Assembly: GCA_022414725.1 (NCBI GenBank)
Contig: CM039464.1
Coordinates: 49,893,781-49,957,780 of the forward strand
Length of the DNA stretch: 64,000 nucleotides
Reading direction: 5' to 3'
From: Microglena sp. YARC
Lineage: Eukaryota; Chlorophyta; Chlorophyceae; Chlamydomonadales; Chlamydomonadaceae
The first letter of the stretch is position 1; each line of letters begins with the position of its first letter. The notes beneath the pieces are model-generated. The model was given only the letters and a program-made list of their open reading frames with translations, made no database searches and was not told the origin of the DNA. Positions 29,701 through 41,985 of the stretch are shown in pieces. The position numbers were made by a program, and so were the translations under genes.

Positions 29701-31585
29701 ACTTTTATGCCTAGTGGAGACTCTGGTGCCATAGGTGTGGGAGAGGGTATTGGATGGGATGATTGTGGTCCCATCAGGGCTCACAATGTCAGCTAGGGAA
29801 GTAATGCCCAAGGGGATGAGGGTTTTGAGAAGGTTGGGGGGAATGGTGTGTTGGGGTACGTCCGGGAGGGAGTCTTGAAGGGGGTTGAGTAGGGTTTCAT
29901 CCTCCATATGGATTTGGATGGAGGCTCTTTTGAGGATGTGCATTTGCCTGGCCAAGGTAAAGTACTGAAGTGTATGGCTGGGCAAGGTAAGAGGATCCAT
30001 ACCCTGGAGCATAGTAGCTTCTTTGTGGAGGAGGGCTGTAGTGAGCCTGCCTAGTTTCCCCGTGTCGTTGAGGGACCTAGTGAGGTGGGCTGCTGTAATT
30101 TGAGCATAGTCCACCATTAGGGAGGGGATACCCAATCCTGCCTGTCCCAGGGGGAGGCAGACACTAGCAGTTGGGAATGAGGGGTGTAGGTCACAGCATT
30201 TTTTAGCCAGGGTCCATAAGGCCTTGTCTAAGATGCCTATATCCGAGTAGCTGTAGGGTGCTACGGTCATAGGGTAGGTGATGGCAGGCTTAATACACGT
30301 GGTGATGAGTCTGAGACATTGGAGAGGGGTGGCGCCTTTTGGTTTGGCAGTGGTGAGGATTTGGTGTCCTTTACTATGTATGAGGGCCAAGGCTTGTTTC
30401 ATGAGGGGTCTCCAGTTTAGGGTGAGGCTAACCGGCACCCCTATATACTTGTATGGTTCATTTGGGGGAAGGTATGTAGCCCATGTGTCGTTAATGAGGA
30501 TGGTGTTGTGGAAAAGTTTGGTTAGGGCCTTGTGGTTGGTGGGATCCTTGGGGTGGGAGCCATGCAATATGCCAGTGATCATACATTTACCCCCGGTAAG
30601 AGGAATCCCAGACCAAGTACTGAATTGTTGCACTTTAAGGCATTGTACCTTGAGGTTGTCTGCTGTGTTAGTGACCACACTGGTGTCATCAGCATATCCT
30701 AGGCTACCTGTTTTATCTTGGTCAGTATTGGATGTTGAGGTTATGCCTTGCGTGTATCCTCTGCCCCCGGCTTGTAGCCATCTGAGGAGAGGTTCGATGA
30801 AGATGATGAAGAGTAGGGGGGAGAGGGTGTCACCTTGGATGGTGCCTATTGTGATTTGAATTGGTTTGCCTTGAGTGTTGTTGAGGTACATGTGGGCAGT
30901 AGCCCCGTTGTAAATTCCTTTCACTGTTTCAATGACATCTACCGGGATTCCAAGGTCATACATAGTTTGGAGCAGCTTGTCATGGTCCACCATATTAAAG
31001 GCAGATGAGAAGTCAAAGTAGGCAGCAAACAGGTCTCTTTTTGAGTGGGCCGCATCCTCGATGTCATGTAGGAGGTGGGTGAGCTGTCTATGGGTGCTTC
31101 TGTTCTGTCTGAATCCCTCTTGGGAGTCACTGAGGACTTGGTATTGGTCCAAGTATTTGGACATCACTGTTGTAAACCATGTTAGTCCACAATTTACCCA
31201 TCGTGTTGTTGAGGCCAATAGGTCTGTAGTGGTTGGCTTGGGTGGGGTCTCCTTTCTTGTAAAGCATGATGGTGTTGGAGGTCTTCCAGCAAATGGGGGT
31301 GTAGCCGGTGATCCACATAAGCCCAAACATTTTATGTATGGTGTGGTGCCAAGACCAGGGGAGGCAGGTTAGTAGTTCATTGGGGATTCCGTCTGGGCCA
31401 GCCTGTTTGCTTTTTGCTACGTGTTGGATGCATGTTTGGTAATTAGAGAACTCCATGAGGTAGGTTAGGATGGGGTTGGAGTGTTGGTGGGGTTGGGCCT
31501 TGGTTTCTAGGGAGAATGTGTCTAGCAGGGAGGCCCATGGAGGGGGGCGGTCTGTTTGTCCTGGGGTAAGTATTTGCCGGTGCAC
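29700..31585 (-). pseudogene. LINE A: reverse transcriptase
   Basis: Non-LTR RT motifs in order: KSKQAGPDGIPNELL, MLYKKGDPTQANHYRPIGL, SQEGFRQNRSTHRQLTHLL, AAYFDFSSAFNMVDHDKLL, TIGTIQGDTLSPLLFIIF, GSLGYADDTSVVTNT (active-site ADD), PLTGGKCMITG. A frameshift near 31150 separates the first two motifs. Confidence 0.92.
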
Positions 31586-31603
31586 GTGTGGTGAGGGGGG
31601 CCA

Positions 31604-32430
31604 TCAAGTGTCCATGTGCTCCCCCAAGATGTCCAGGAGGTCATTAGTGGACGTTTTGTGTTGGCCAGTGGTGGGGTCTTGGAGGGTCTGGGGTGACGTC
31701 GGATTATCAGAGGTTTTGAAGATGTTTCTGTGGGCTTGTTTAGGTTTGTTGGATAGTTGGGTCATGAAGGCTGCTTTGCCAGTGGTGGTAGCTGTTTGTC
31801 TGCTGTTTGTGAGAATTCTCCGGAGGGCAGGGAGGGCCTCATCGAGGGATATATTGATTGCAGCCAAGAGTGAGGCATGGTCTGAGGCAAGCTGGATATG
31901 GGTGAGGGTGGTAGGATGGTTATGGCATGTTTCTAGGAGAGTAGAATGGGCGGTGTGGTAGGAGTTGGGGTCGGTGGTTAGGAGTTTCCTGTACGTCTTA
32001 AGTTGTTGGATATGGGAGTTGATTTTGGCGTGGGCTTTGCTCTTCTTTCTGTCAAGGAAGTGCCCTGGGATTTGGTTCCTGGTAGGGCAGGTTTCAAACA
32101 TAGTGGTGAGGGCCATCCTAATAGGTTCCATAATCTGGTTGCTGAGATGGTCGAGGTCTAATCCTTTTGCAAGGAGAGTGTGTTTGACTTGGTGGAGGTG
32201 GGATGGGAGAGAATTGGTCTCCTATGAGGTTGGTGGCCTGGTCCCACCAGTCCTGATGGTTTGGGTGTGTTCCATGAAGAAGGTAGTGTGCGTTTCTTCA
32301 ATGGCCTTTCTAGTAGCGTTCATGGAGGCCTTGCTGACGGGGGTGACTAGTTGTTGGGGTCTAGGAGGGGGGGGGTCAGTCAATGTCAGGGGTATGGGAA
32401 GGTAAATAGGGGGGATAATTTGGTGAAGGG
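31604..32430 (-). pseudogene. LINE A: spacer between endonuclease and RT
   Basis: Minus-strand coding in two frames. 32390-32430 holds DHMALHQIIPP, which supplies the final histidine (..DHMAL) of the AP endonuclease; the rest is helical and charged (FLDRKKSKAHAKINSHIQQL). Confidence 0.6.
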
Positions 32431-33175
32431 CCATATGGTCTAGGTATCCTCCGACTCCCTGGTCTTTTCACTAATATGGGGGTGAAGGGGGTTGGGGCAA
32501 GGGGAGATGAGGATGTCATTGATTCTGCTGTGGTGCTCGAGGTTGCCTTCCTGGTAGCAATGGAAGGTGGGTGCTCTAGTGGAAGGGTTGGTGGGGTGGA
32601 GGTTGAGTTGGGAGCACATAGATATGTGATGTTGGTCTGTGTGGGAAGTGGCGTGGGTAGATCTATCTGAGGGAAAGAGGGTTGCATTCCAATCCCCTCC
32701 ACAGAGTGTGGTGTGATTGGGCTTTTTGGTGTGAGTCCCGATGTATGTATAGGCGGCTTGGCGTTGCTGGGGTTGGCCATGGGGCATGTAGACGCCTATG
32801 ATGTGTGTAGGGGTTGGGGTGGTTTGAGCCGAAGGTGATGTGCACCAGGCAACCAGCCAGGTCTGCATTGGCTTCATGGTGGACAGGGGGGCCTAATTGC
32901 TTGTGGGTGAGGATTATGACCCCTCCTTTTACCGTGGTTGTTGTCCGGGGTTTTGGCCACACTACTGTGGTGAAGGGAGTATTGGGGGAGTTCCTTCTTG
33001 ATGAATTGAATGAAGGAGAGGCAGGAGAGCAGTTTGGTTTCTGTAAGAATAGCCACATCAGGTTTGTGGTCTAGGATGTGATTGAGAATTAGCTCCCAGG
33101 AGCTCCTCAGCCCTCTGCAGTTGAGGAGTAGAAAATGTATGTTATCCATGTAGTAGTCTTGGGGTGACTGGGCAT
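32400..33175 (-). pseudogene. LINE A: AP-type (EEP) endonuclease
   Basis: Motifs in order: IHFLLLNCRGLRSSWELI, KPDVAILTETKLL (catalytic Glu), GGVIILTH, IIGVYMPHG, LCGGDWNATL (GDWN), HSRINDILIS (xRxD region), and DHMAL at the end. Two frameshifts (near 32870 and 32440). Confidence 0.85.
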
Positions 33176-34700
33176 GGTGGGTGGGTTGTTGGGGCAGGTC
33201 CATTATCCTTAGGGGTAAAAGGAATGGTTGGCTTAAAGCATGTTTGTTTGAGCTTCTTAGCCTGTTGGGGGGGGGGGGCTCCCTTGGAATTGGTGGTGGT
33301 AGAGGTGGGGGGAAAAAAGATGTGGATTGCTGTTTGTTTGAGTTGTGAATGTTGGGGCCCAGGTTTTGTGAGTGTTTCAGATGCTTGTTGGGGTGCCTGC
33401 TGATATTTTTTGTGGTGGGGGGGTGCTCTGTGGTACCACGTTTCTTCAGGTTGGTGACAGTTGAAGGGGCAGCATCTCCTGTATCGCAGTCCATTTGCGT
33501 GTTGGGGGGGGATGTGCGATTGGGCGGGCTGGCGTCCTTCATCATGTTATCTTCTATGTTGGGTTGTGAAGGCATGGGTTTTGTAGGAGTTGTAGTAGGG
33601 GTAGTGTCTATAGTATCCATCGTCGCAACGTCAAGCTGGAATTGGGGGTCCAAAAACCTCATGTCTGCGCTCTCATCTTTAAGTATGAGGATTTGCCCAT
33701 ATATGGCCTGCCAGGCTCCCGGTGTGGAGTCCAAGGGGATTGGCGAGAGGTTTTCTGAGTCTATCCAATACCAGGTGTTATGGTATTGTTTGAGGCAGCC
33801 GGCATGTCCATATGCGGTTGGGAGGGGGTTGGGTAAAGGTGCAAGATACATTTATTATGTCCTTGTAGACGTTCCAGGATTTGTTTTTTGCTGCTACCAT
33901 GTAGGATTCCAAAGTTGTAGGACTCATCAGAGGAAAGGTTGTGGGGATTGGTGTGTTCAGGGTTATAATCGGGTTGTGCAATTTGGTGGAGTATGCCCAT
34001 CTGGGGGCATTCAGTGTGCATGTAGGCCTGCATCAGCAAATTTGAAAAATTTCCCGCTGAGGTGAAGTGAAGCGGCCTAAACACCCAGGTCGCTACGGGT
34101 TGCTTTGAGTATTTGGTGATGTCTCTCCCCAAATTTTGATAATTTCCCCTGTGTTGACATGAGGTCCACCGAGGTAGGCATTGATGGCGTGCACTTGGCA
34201 GTGGCTTGAGATTTGTTTTCTCAATGTATGGTAGGATAGTGCTGAGGGCCGGGATTGTGGGCTGGCCTTGCTGAAGGGGGGTGCGCTTTCCTCCTCTACA
34301 TGTCGGGTTCATGGGGGGGCTGGAGACAGGCATCGATTGCGTATTTTTGAAATAAGTTTGTCCCTAGTACAGGTGGGGGCCAGGAGACGTTCTTTATTTT
34401 TTGTGTGCGTTTGCACCGGTAGGCACCGTCTCTGTAAGGAGACCCTGTAGGCCATCCAGTGTAGCCACGGAAGAATGTTCGAAAGGAGCCACCAAATCAA
34501 CCGAGTTGATTCCGAATCAAGGGGGTGTGTGTGTCCACGTATCCCAGGACAGAGTCAAAGTTAATGGCTTTTAGTGGTACTATTTGGGAAGAATGGGACA
34601 GGAGTAGCATGGCTGATGTGGTACTGGGTCCTGGGGGGTAGTACACTCTCATTACAAATTGAGGTCTGCCAAGAAGGGGTCTCATTTGTATATTCATACC
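33176..34700 (-). pseudogene. LINE A: N-terminal region
   Basis: Open minus-strand segments, including about 190 codons up to 34333 and a further one to 34697. Residues such as NTWYWIDSENLSP, PGAWQAIYGQILILKDESAD are ordinary globular sequence, but I do not recognise the domain. Possibly ORF1-like or an N-terminal extension. Confidence 0.5.
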
Positions 34701-35014
34701 AACATAAGTATATTAGTAGAGGATCCTTCTAAGAACTATTTGGCTCCGCCAAGATTTTTAAAAGGCATAAGATCGCTGAAGGCGGGTGCGGATAACTCAT
34801 GAGGGAGAATAGCCAGGCTGGGGCAGTGTGGCCTGTTCTCCAGGATGAAGTTGGCATCCCTGCTTGCAGGTGGTGAGGGAGAGGGCGTGCGCTTGGGGTG
34901 CAAGAGGCGACCTTCATCTCCTGGAGCTCCTCCCTCCAACTGTACCTGCCATATCCATGGTGGTTGATCGTGAGCCCTGGGCCAATGTTGGGCACGCGCT
35001 GCTCACGACTTGTT

Positions 35015-38000
35015 AGGCAGTAGGTTGGGGGTGGAGACTCAGGGTCAGGAGCCTAGTGGGATGGTGGTGGAAGAGTCAGGTAGAGCATAGGGTGGGGGTG
35101 GTAGACTCGGGGGTAGAGGCCATAGGGTGGGGTGGTAGACTCAGGTAGAGGCATAGGTTGGGGGTGGTATACTTAGGGTCGAGGAATCCACAGGTTGGGG
35201 TTTGGTAGACTCAGGGTAGAGGCATAGGTTGGGGGTGGTAGACCTCAGGGTAGTAGGATAGGTTGGGGGTGGTAGAATTCAGGGTAGAGGGCATGAGTTG
35301 GGGTGGTAGACTCAGCGGTTAGACGGCATAGGTTGGGGGTGGTAGAGCTCAAGGTGTAGTAGGCATATGTGGGGTGGGGTGGTAGACTTCAAGGGTAGTG
35401 GCATGAGTTGGGGTGGTAGGAACTCACGGGTAGACGGCCATAGGTTGGGGGTGGTAGACCCTCAGGCGCTCAGAGGATTGATTGGTGGGGTGGTAGTGAC
35501 TCAAGGGGTAGAGGGCATAGGGGGTGTTGGGGTGGTAGATCTCTCAAGGGTTAAGGAGGCCAGGGGGATTGGTTGGGGGTGGGTAGACGGGGTTNNNNNN
35601 NNNNNNNNNNNNNNNNNNNNNNNNNNNNNNNNNNNNNNNNNNNNNNNNNNNNNNNNNNNNNNNNNNNNNNNNNNNNNNNNNNNNNNNNNNNNNNNNNNNN
35701 NNNNNNNNNNNNNNNNNNNNNNNNNNNNNNNNNNNNNNNNNNNNNNNNNNNNNNNNNNNNNNNNNNNNNNNNNNNNNNNNNNNNNNNNNNNNNNNNNNNN
35801 NNNNNNNNNNNNNNNNNNNNNNNNNNNNNNNNNNNNNNNNNNNNNNNNNNNNNNNNNNNNNNNNNNNNNNNNNNNNNNNNNNNNNNNNNNNNNNNNNNNN
35901 NNNNNNNNNNNNNNNNNNNNNNNNNNNNNNNNNNNNNNNNNNNNNNNNNNNNNNNNNNNNNNNNNNNNNNNNNNNNNNNNNNNNNNNNNNNNNNNNNNNN
36001 NNNNNNNNNNNNNNNNNNNNNNNNNNNNNNNNNNNNNNNNNNNNNNNNNNNNNNNNNNNNNNNNNNNNNNNNNNNNNNNNNNNNNNNNNNNNNNNNNNNN
36101 NNNNNNNNNNNNNNNNNNNNNNNNNNNNNNNNNNNNNNNNNNNNNNNNNNNNNNNNNNNNNNNNNNNNNNNNNNNNNNNNNNNNNNNNNNNNNNNNNNNN
36201 NNNNNNNNNNNNNNNNNNNNNNNNNNNNNNNNNNNNNNNNNNNNNNNNNNNNNNNNNNNNNNNNNNNNNNNNNNNNNNNNNNNNNNNNNNNNNNNNNNNN
36301 NNNNNNNNNNNNNNNNNNNNNNNNNNNNNNNNNNNNNNNNNNNNNNNNNNNNNNNNNNNNNNNNNNNNNNNNNNNNNNNNNNNNNNNNNNNNNNNNNNNN
36401 NNNNNNNNNNNNNNNNNNNNNNNNNNNNNNNNNNNNNNNNNNNNNNNNNNNNNNNNNNNNNNNNNNNNNNNNNNNNNNNNNNNNNNNNNNNNNNNNNNNN
36501 NNNNNNNNNNNNNNNNNNNNNNNNNNNNNNNNNNNNNNNNNNNNNNNNNNNNNNNNNNNNNNNNNNNNNNNNNNNNNNNNNNNNNNNNNNNNNNAACGTC
36601 GCAGCGGGGTTGGTAGACTCAGTGGTTTAGAGGCATCGGTGGAGTGGTAGACTTAGACGGTAGAGCATCGATTGCCGGTGGTATACTTATGGTAGATGCA
36701 ATTAGGGTGGGTCGTATGGTAGACTCAGGTAGAGGCCCACAGGCTGGGGGGTAGACTCAGGTAGAGGCATGGGGTGGTGTTGGTAGACTCAGGGTAAGAG
36801 GCATTGGGGTGGGGTGTGGAGGTGGTAGAACTCTGGGTAGGAGGCATTAGGGTTGGGGGTGGTAGACCAGGACCAGAGGCATAGGGTGAGGGTGGTGAGA
36901 TCCAACAGGGCTAGACGCATGAGTTGGGCGGTGGTGGGTAGGACTCCGTAGAGCATCAGTTGGTGTCAGACTCAGGAGTAGAGAATGGAGGTTGGGTGTA
37001 GACTGCAGGTAGAGCAGTAGGTGGGGTGGGTAGAGCTGCAGAGGTAGAGGGGGGCATCGGTTGGGGGTGGTAGACTCTGGGTAGAGGCATCGTTGGGGGT
37101 GGGTAGACACAGGGTAGAGGCATCGGTTGCGGGTGCGTAGACTCAGGGTAGAGGCATAGGTTGGGGGTGGTAGACTTAGGGTAGAGGCACAGGCTGGGGG
37201 TGGTAGACTCAGGGTAGAGGCATGGGGGGTGTGGTAGACTCAGGGTAGAGGCATTGGGTCGGGGTGGTAGACTCGGGGTAGAGGCATAGGTTGGGGGTGG
37301 ATGCATGGTAGACTCAGGTAGCAGGCATAGGTTGGGAGTGTAGACTCAGGGTAGAGGCATAGGTTGGGGTGGTAGACTCAGGGTAGAGGCATAGGTTGGG
37401 GGTGGTAGACTCAGGGTAGAGGCATCGGTTGGGTGTGGTAGACTCAGGGTAGAGGCATAGGTTGGGGGTGGTAGACTCACGGTAGAGGCATAGGTCGGGG
37501 GGGTGGTAGGACTCAGGGTAGAGGCATAGGTGGGGTGGTAGACTCAGGGTAGAGGAATAGGGTGGGGGTGGTAGACTCAGGGTAGAGGCATAGGTTGGGG
37601 GTGGTAGACTCAGGGTGAGGCATAGGTTGGGAGTGGTAGACTCAGGGTAGAGGCATAGGTTGGGGGTGGTAGACTCACGGTAGAGGCATAGGTTGGGGGT
37701 GGTAGACTCAGGGTAGAGGCATAGGTTGGGTGTGGTAGACTCAGGGTAGAGGCATAGGTTGGGGGTGGTAGACTCACGGTAGAGGCATAGGTTGGGGGTG
37801 GTAGACTTAGGGTAGAGGCATAGGGTGGGGGTGGTAGACTTGGGGTAGAGGCATGAGTGGGGGTGGTAGACTCACGGTAGAGGCATAGGTCGGGGGTGGT
37901 AGGACTCAGGGTAGAGGAATTGGTTGGGGGTGGTAGACTCAGGGTAGAGGCATAGGGTGGGGGTGGTAGACTCAGGGTAGAGGCATAGGTTGGGGGTGGT

Positions 38001-41000
38001 AGACTCAGGGTAGAGGCATAGGGTGGGGGTGGTGACTCAGGGTAGAGGCATGGGGTGGGTGTGGTAGACTCAGGGTAGAGGAATTGGGTCGGGGTGGTTA
38101 GACTCGGGGTAGAGAGGCATAGGTTGGGGTGGTAGACTCAGGGTAGAGGCATTAGGGTGGGGGTGGTAGACTCAGGGTAGAGGCTTGAGTTGGGGGTGGT
38201 AGACTCACGGTAGTGGCATTGGGTCGGGGTGGTAGACTCAGGGTAGAGGCATAGGGTGGGGTGGTAGACTCAGGGTAGAGGAATTGGTTCGGGGTGGTAG
38301 ACTCAGGGTAGAGGCATAGGGTGGGGGTGGTACACTTAGGGTAGAGGCATCGGTTGGGGGTGGTAGACTCAGGGTAGAGGCATCGGTTGGGGGTGGTAGA
38401 CTCAGGGTAGAGGCCATCGGTTGGGGGTGGTAGGACTCAGGGTAAGAGGCATAGGGTGGGGGTGGTTAGACTTAGGGTAGAGGCATAGGGTGGGGGTGGT
38501 AGACTCACGGTAGAGGCATAGGTCCGGGGTGGTAGACTCAGGGTAGAGGCACAGGCTGGGGGTGGTAGACTCAGGGTAGAGGCATAGGGTGGGGGTGGTT
38601 AGACTCAGGGTAGAGGCAGTCGTTGGGTGTGGTAGACTTAGGGTAGAGCATAGGGTGGGGGTGGTAGACTCAGGGGGTAGAGGCCTTGGGTCGGGGTGGT
38701 AGACTCAGGGTAGAGGCATAGGCTGGGGGTGGTAGACTCAGGGTAGAGGCATGGGGTGGGTGTAGTAGACTCAGGGTAGAGGCCTTGGGTCGGGGGTGGT
38801 AGACTCAGGTTAGAGGCATAGGTTAGGGGTGGTAGACTCAGGGTAGAGGCGTAGGTTGGGGGTGGTAGACACAGGGTAGAGGCATCGGTTGGGGGTGGTA
38901 GACCCCGGGTAGAGGCATAGGGTGGGGGTGGTAGACTCAGGGTAGAGGCCTTGGGTCGGGGGTGGTAGACTCAGGGTAGAGGCATAGGGTGGGGGTGGTA
39001 GACTCAGGGTAGAGGCATAGGTTGGGGGTGGTAGACTCAGGGTAGAGGCACAGGCTGGGGGTGGTAGACTCAGGGTAGAGGCATGGGGTGGGTGTGGTAG
39101 ACTCAGGGTAGACGCATTGGGTCGGGGTGGTAGACTCGGGGTAGAGGCATAGGTTGGGGGTGGTAGACTCAGGGTAGAGGCATAGGGTGGGGTGGTAGAC
39201 TCAGGGTAGAGCATGAGTTGGGGTGGTAGACTCACGGTAGAGGCATCGGTTGGGGGTGGTAGACTCAGGGTAGAGGAATTGGTTGGGGGTGGTAGACTCA
39301 GGGTAGAGGCATAGGTTGGGGGTGGTAGACTCAGGGTAGAGGCATTGGGTCGGGGTGGTAGACTCAGGGTAGAGGCATCGGTTGGGGGTGGTAGACTCAG
39401 GGTAGAGGCATCGGTTGGGGGTCGTAGACTCAGGGTAGAGGCATAGGTTGGAGGTGGTAGACTGAGGGTAGAGGCACAGGCTGGGGGTGGTAGACTCAGG
39501 GTAGAGGATTGGTTGGGGGTGGTAGACTCAGGGTAGAGGCATGAGTTGGGGGTGGTAGACTCGGGGTAGAGCCTCGGTTGGGGGTGGTAGATCAGGGTAA
39601 GAGGAATGTTGGGGTGGTAGACTCAGGGTAGAGGCATAGGTTGGGGTGGTAGACTCAGGGTAGAGGCACAGGCTGGGGGTGGTAGACTCAGGGTAGAGGC
39701 ATGGGGTGGGTGTGGTAGACTCAGGGTAGAGGCATTGGGTCGGGGTGGTAGACTCGGGGTAGAGGCATAGGTTGGGGTGGTAGACTCAGGGTAGAGGCAT
39801 AGGTTGGGAGTGGTAGACTCAGGGTAGAGGCATAGGTTGGGGGTGGTAGACTCAGGGTAGAGGCATAGGTTGGGTGTGGTAGACTCAGGGTAGAGGCATA
39901 GGTTGGGTGTGGTAGACTTAGGGTAGAGGCATAGGTTGGGGGTGGTTGACTCACGGTAGAGGCATAGGTTGGGGGTGGTAGACTCAGGGTAGAGGCATCG
40001 GTTGGGGTGGTAGACTCAGGGTAGAGGCATCGGTTGGGGGTGGTAGACTCAGGGTAGAGGCAATAGGTTGGGGGTGGTAGACACAGGGTAGAGGCATAGG
40101 TGGGGGTGGTAGACTCAGGGTAGAGGCATAGGGTGGGGGTGGTAGACTCAGGGTAGAGGCCTTGGGTCGGGGTGGTAGACTCAGGGTAGAGGCATAGGGG
40201 GGTGGTAGACTCAGGGTAGAGGCATAGGTGGGGGTGGTAGACTCGGGGTAGAGGCATAGGGTGGGGGTGTAGGACTCAGGGTAGAGGCATAGGTTGGGTG
40301 GTAACTTAGGGTAGAGGAATAGGTTGGGGTTTTAGACTCGGGGTAGAGGCATAGGTTGGGGTGGTAGACTCAGGGTACAGGCATAGTTGGGGTGGTAGAC
40401 TCAGGTAGAGGCAATGAGTTGGGGGTGGTAGACTCACGGTTAGAGGCATAGGTTGGGGGTGGTAGACTCAGGGTAGAGGCATCGGTTGGGGTGGTAGACT
40501 CTGGGTAGAGGCATGGTGGGGGTGGTAGACTCACGGTAGAGGCATAGGTTGGGGGGTGGTAGAACTCAGGGTAGAGGGATTGGTTGGGGGTGGTAGACTC
40601 AGGGTAGAGGCATAGGTGGGGGTGGTAGACTCAGGGTAGAGGCATCGGTTGGGGGTGGTAGACTTAGGGTAGAGGCATAGGGTGGGGTGGTAGACTCAGG
40701 GTAGAGGCATAGGTTGGGGGTAGACTCAGGGTAGAGGCATAGGTTGGGGGTGGTAGACTCACGGTAGAGGCATAGGTTGGGGGGGTGGTAGACTCAGGGT
40801 AGAGGCATAGGTTGGGGGTGGTAGACTTAGGGTAGAGGAATAGGTTGGGGTTGGTAGACTCGGGGTAGAGGCATAGGTTGGGGGTGGTAGACTCAGGTAC
40901 AGGCATAGGTTGGGGGTGGTAGACTCAGGGTAGAGGCATGAGTTGGGTGGTAGACTCACGGTAGAGGCATAGGTTGGGGGTGGTAGACTCAGGGTAGAGG

Positions 41001-41985
41001 GCATAGGGTGGGGGTGGTAGACTCAGGGTAGAGGCATGAGTTGGGGGTGGTAGACTCACGGTAGAGGCATAGGTGGGGGTGGTAGACTCAGGGGTAGAGG
41101 AATTGGTTGGGGGTGGTAGACTCAGGGTAGAGGCATAGGGTGGGGGTGGTAGACTCAGGGTAGAGGCATCGGTTGGGGTGGTAGACTTAGGGTAGAGGCA
41201 TAGGGTGGGGGTGGTATGACTCAGGGTAGAGGCATAGGTTGGGGGTGGTAGACTCAGGGTAGAGGCATAGGTTGGGGTGGTAGACTCACGTAGAGGCATA
41301 GGTTGGGGGTGGTAGACTCAGGGTAGAGGCATAGGTTGGGGGTGGTAGACTTAGGGTAGAGGAATAGGTTGGGGTTGGTAGACTCGGCGGTAGAGGCATA
41401 GGGTGGGGGTGGTAGACTCAGGGTACATAGGTTGGGGGTGGTAGACTCAGGGGGTAGAGGCATGAGTTGGGGGTGGTAGACTCACGGTAGAGGCATAGGT
41501 TGGGGGTGGTAGACTCAGGGTAGAGGCATAGGGTGGGGGTGGTAGACTCAGGGTAGAGGCATGAGTTGGGGGTGGTAGACTCACGGTAGAGGCATAGGTT
41601 GGGGGTGGTAGACTCAGGGTAGAGGAATTGGTTGGGGGTGGTAGACTCAGGGTAGAGGCATAGGGTGGGGGTGGTAGACTCAGGGTAGAGGCATCGGTTG
41701 GGGGTGGTAGACTCAGGGTAGAGGCATAGGGTGGGGGTGGTAGACTCAGGGAAGAGGCCTTGGGTCGGGGGGGTGGTAGACTCAGGGTAGAGGGCATAGG
41801 CTGGGGGTGGTAGACTCAGGGTAGAGGCATGGGTGGGTGTAGTAGACTCAGGGTAGAGGCATAGGTTTGGGGGTGGTAGACTCAGGGTAGAGGCATAGGT
41901 TGGGGGTGGTAGACTCAGGGTAGAGGCATAGGGTGGGGGTGGTAGACTCAAGGTAGAGGCATAGGTTGGGGGTGGTAGACTCCGT
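35015..41985. repeat. 33-bp minisatellite with an assembly gap
   Basis: TAGACTCAGGGTAGAGGCAT, AGGTTGGGGGTGG is the unit, roughly 180 copies outside the gap, with common variants (CGGT, TGAGT, GAATTGG). 33 is a multiple of three, giving 11-residue peptide repeats on the minus strand (PPPTYASTLSL) that are not genes. Near the gap (35015-35594, 36595-37330) single-base insertions and deletions are far more frequent than in 37600-41900, as in unpolished long-read sequence. Confidence 0.95.
35595..36594. other. Scaffold gap of 1000 N
   Basis: Exactly 1000 N inside the minisatellite, evidently a placeholder of arbitrary length. Reading frames across it are artefacts. Confidence 1.

Larger units (their letters stand above)
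26184..34700 (-). mobile_element. Dualen/RandI-like LINE with two endonucleases (LINE A), degraded
   Basis: Reading right to left: an N-terminal region (33.2-34.7 kb), an AP/EEP endonuclease (32.4-33.2), a reverse transcriptase (29.7-31.6), an RNase H (26.9-27.8), a CCHC zinc finger and a restriction-like endonuclease (26.3-26.9), then a short 3' UTR ending CCCCTTAACACCACGCCCC, CCAGGCGTTAT (26187). AP endonuclease plus RNase H plus restriction-like endonuclease in one LINE is the arrangement known for Dualen (RandI), described from Chlamydomonas. Many frameshifts show it is inactive. The 5' end merges into the minisatellite; no target duplication was found. Confidence 0.8.

Noticed and set aside
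35367..36650. Reading frames crossing the N run
   Set aside because: They consist mostly of unknown bases; artefact of the gap.
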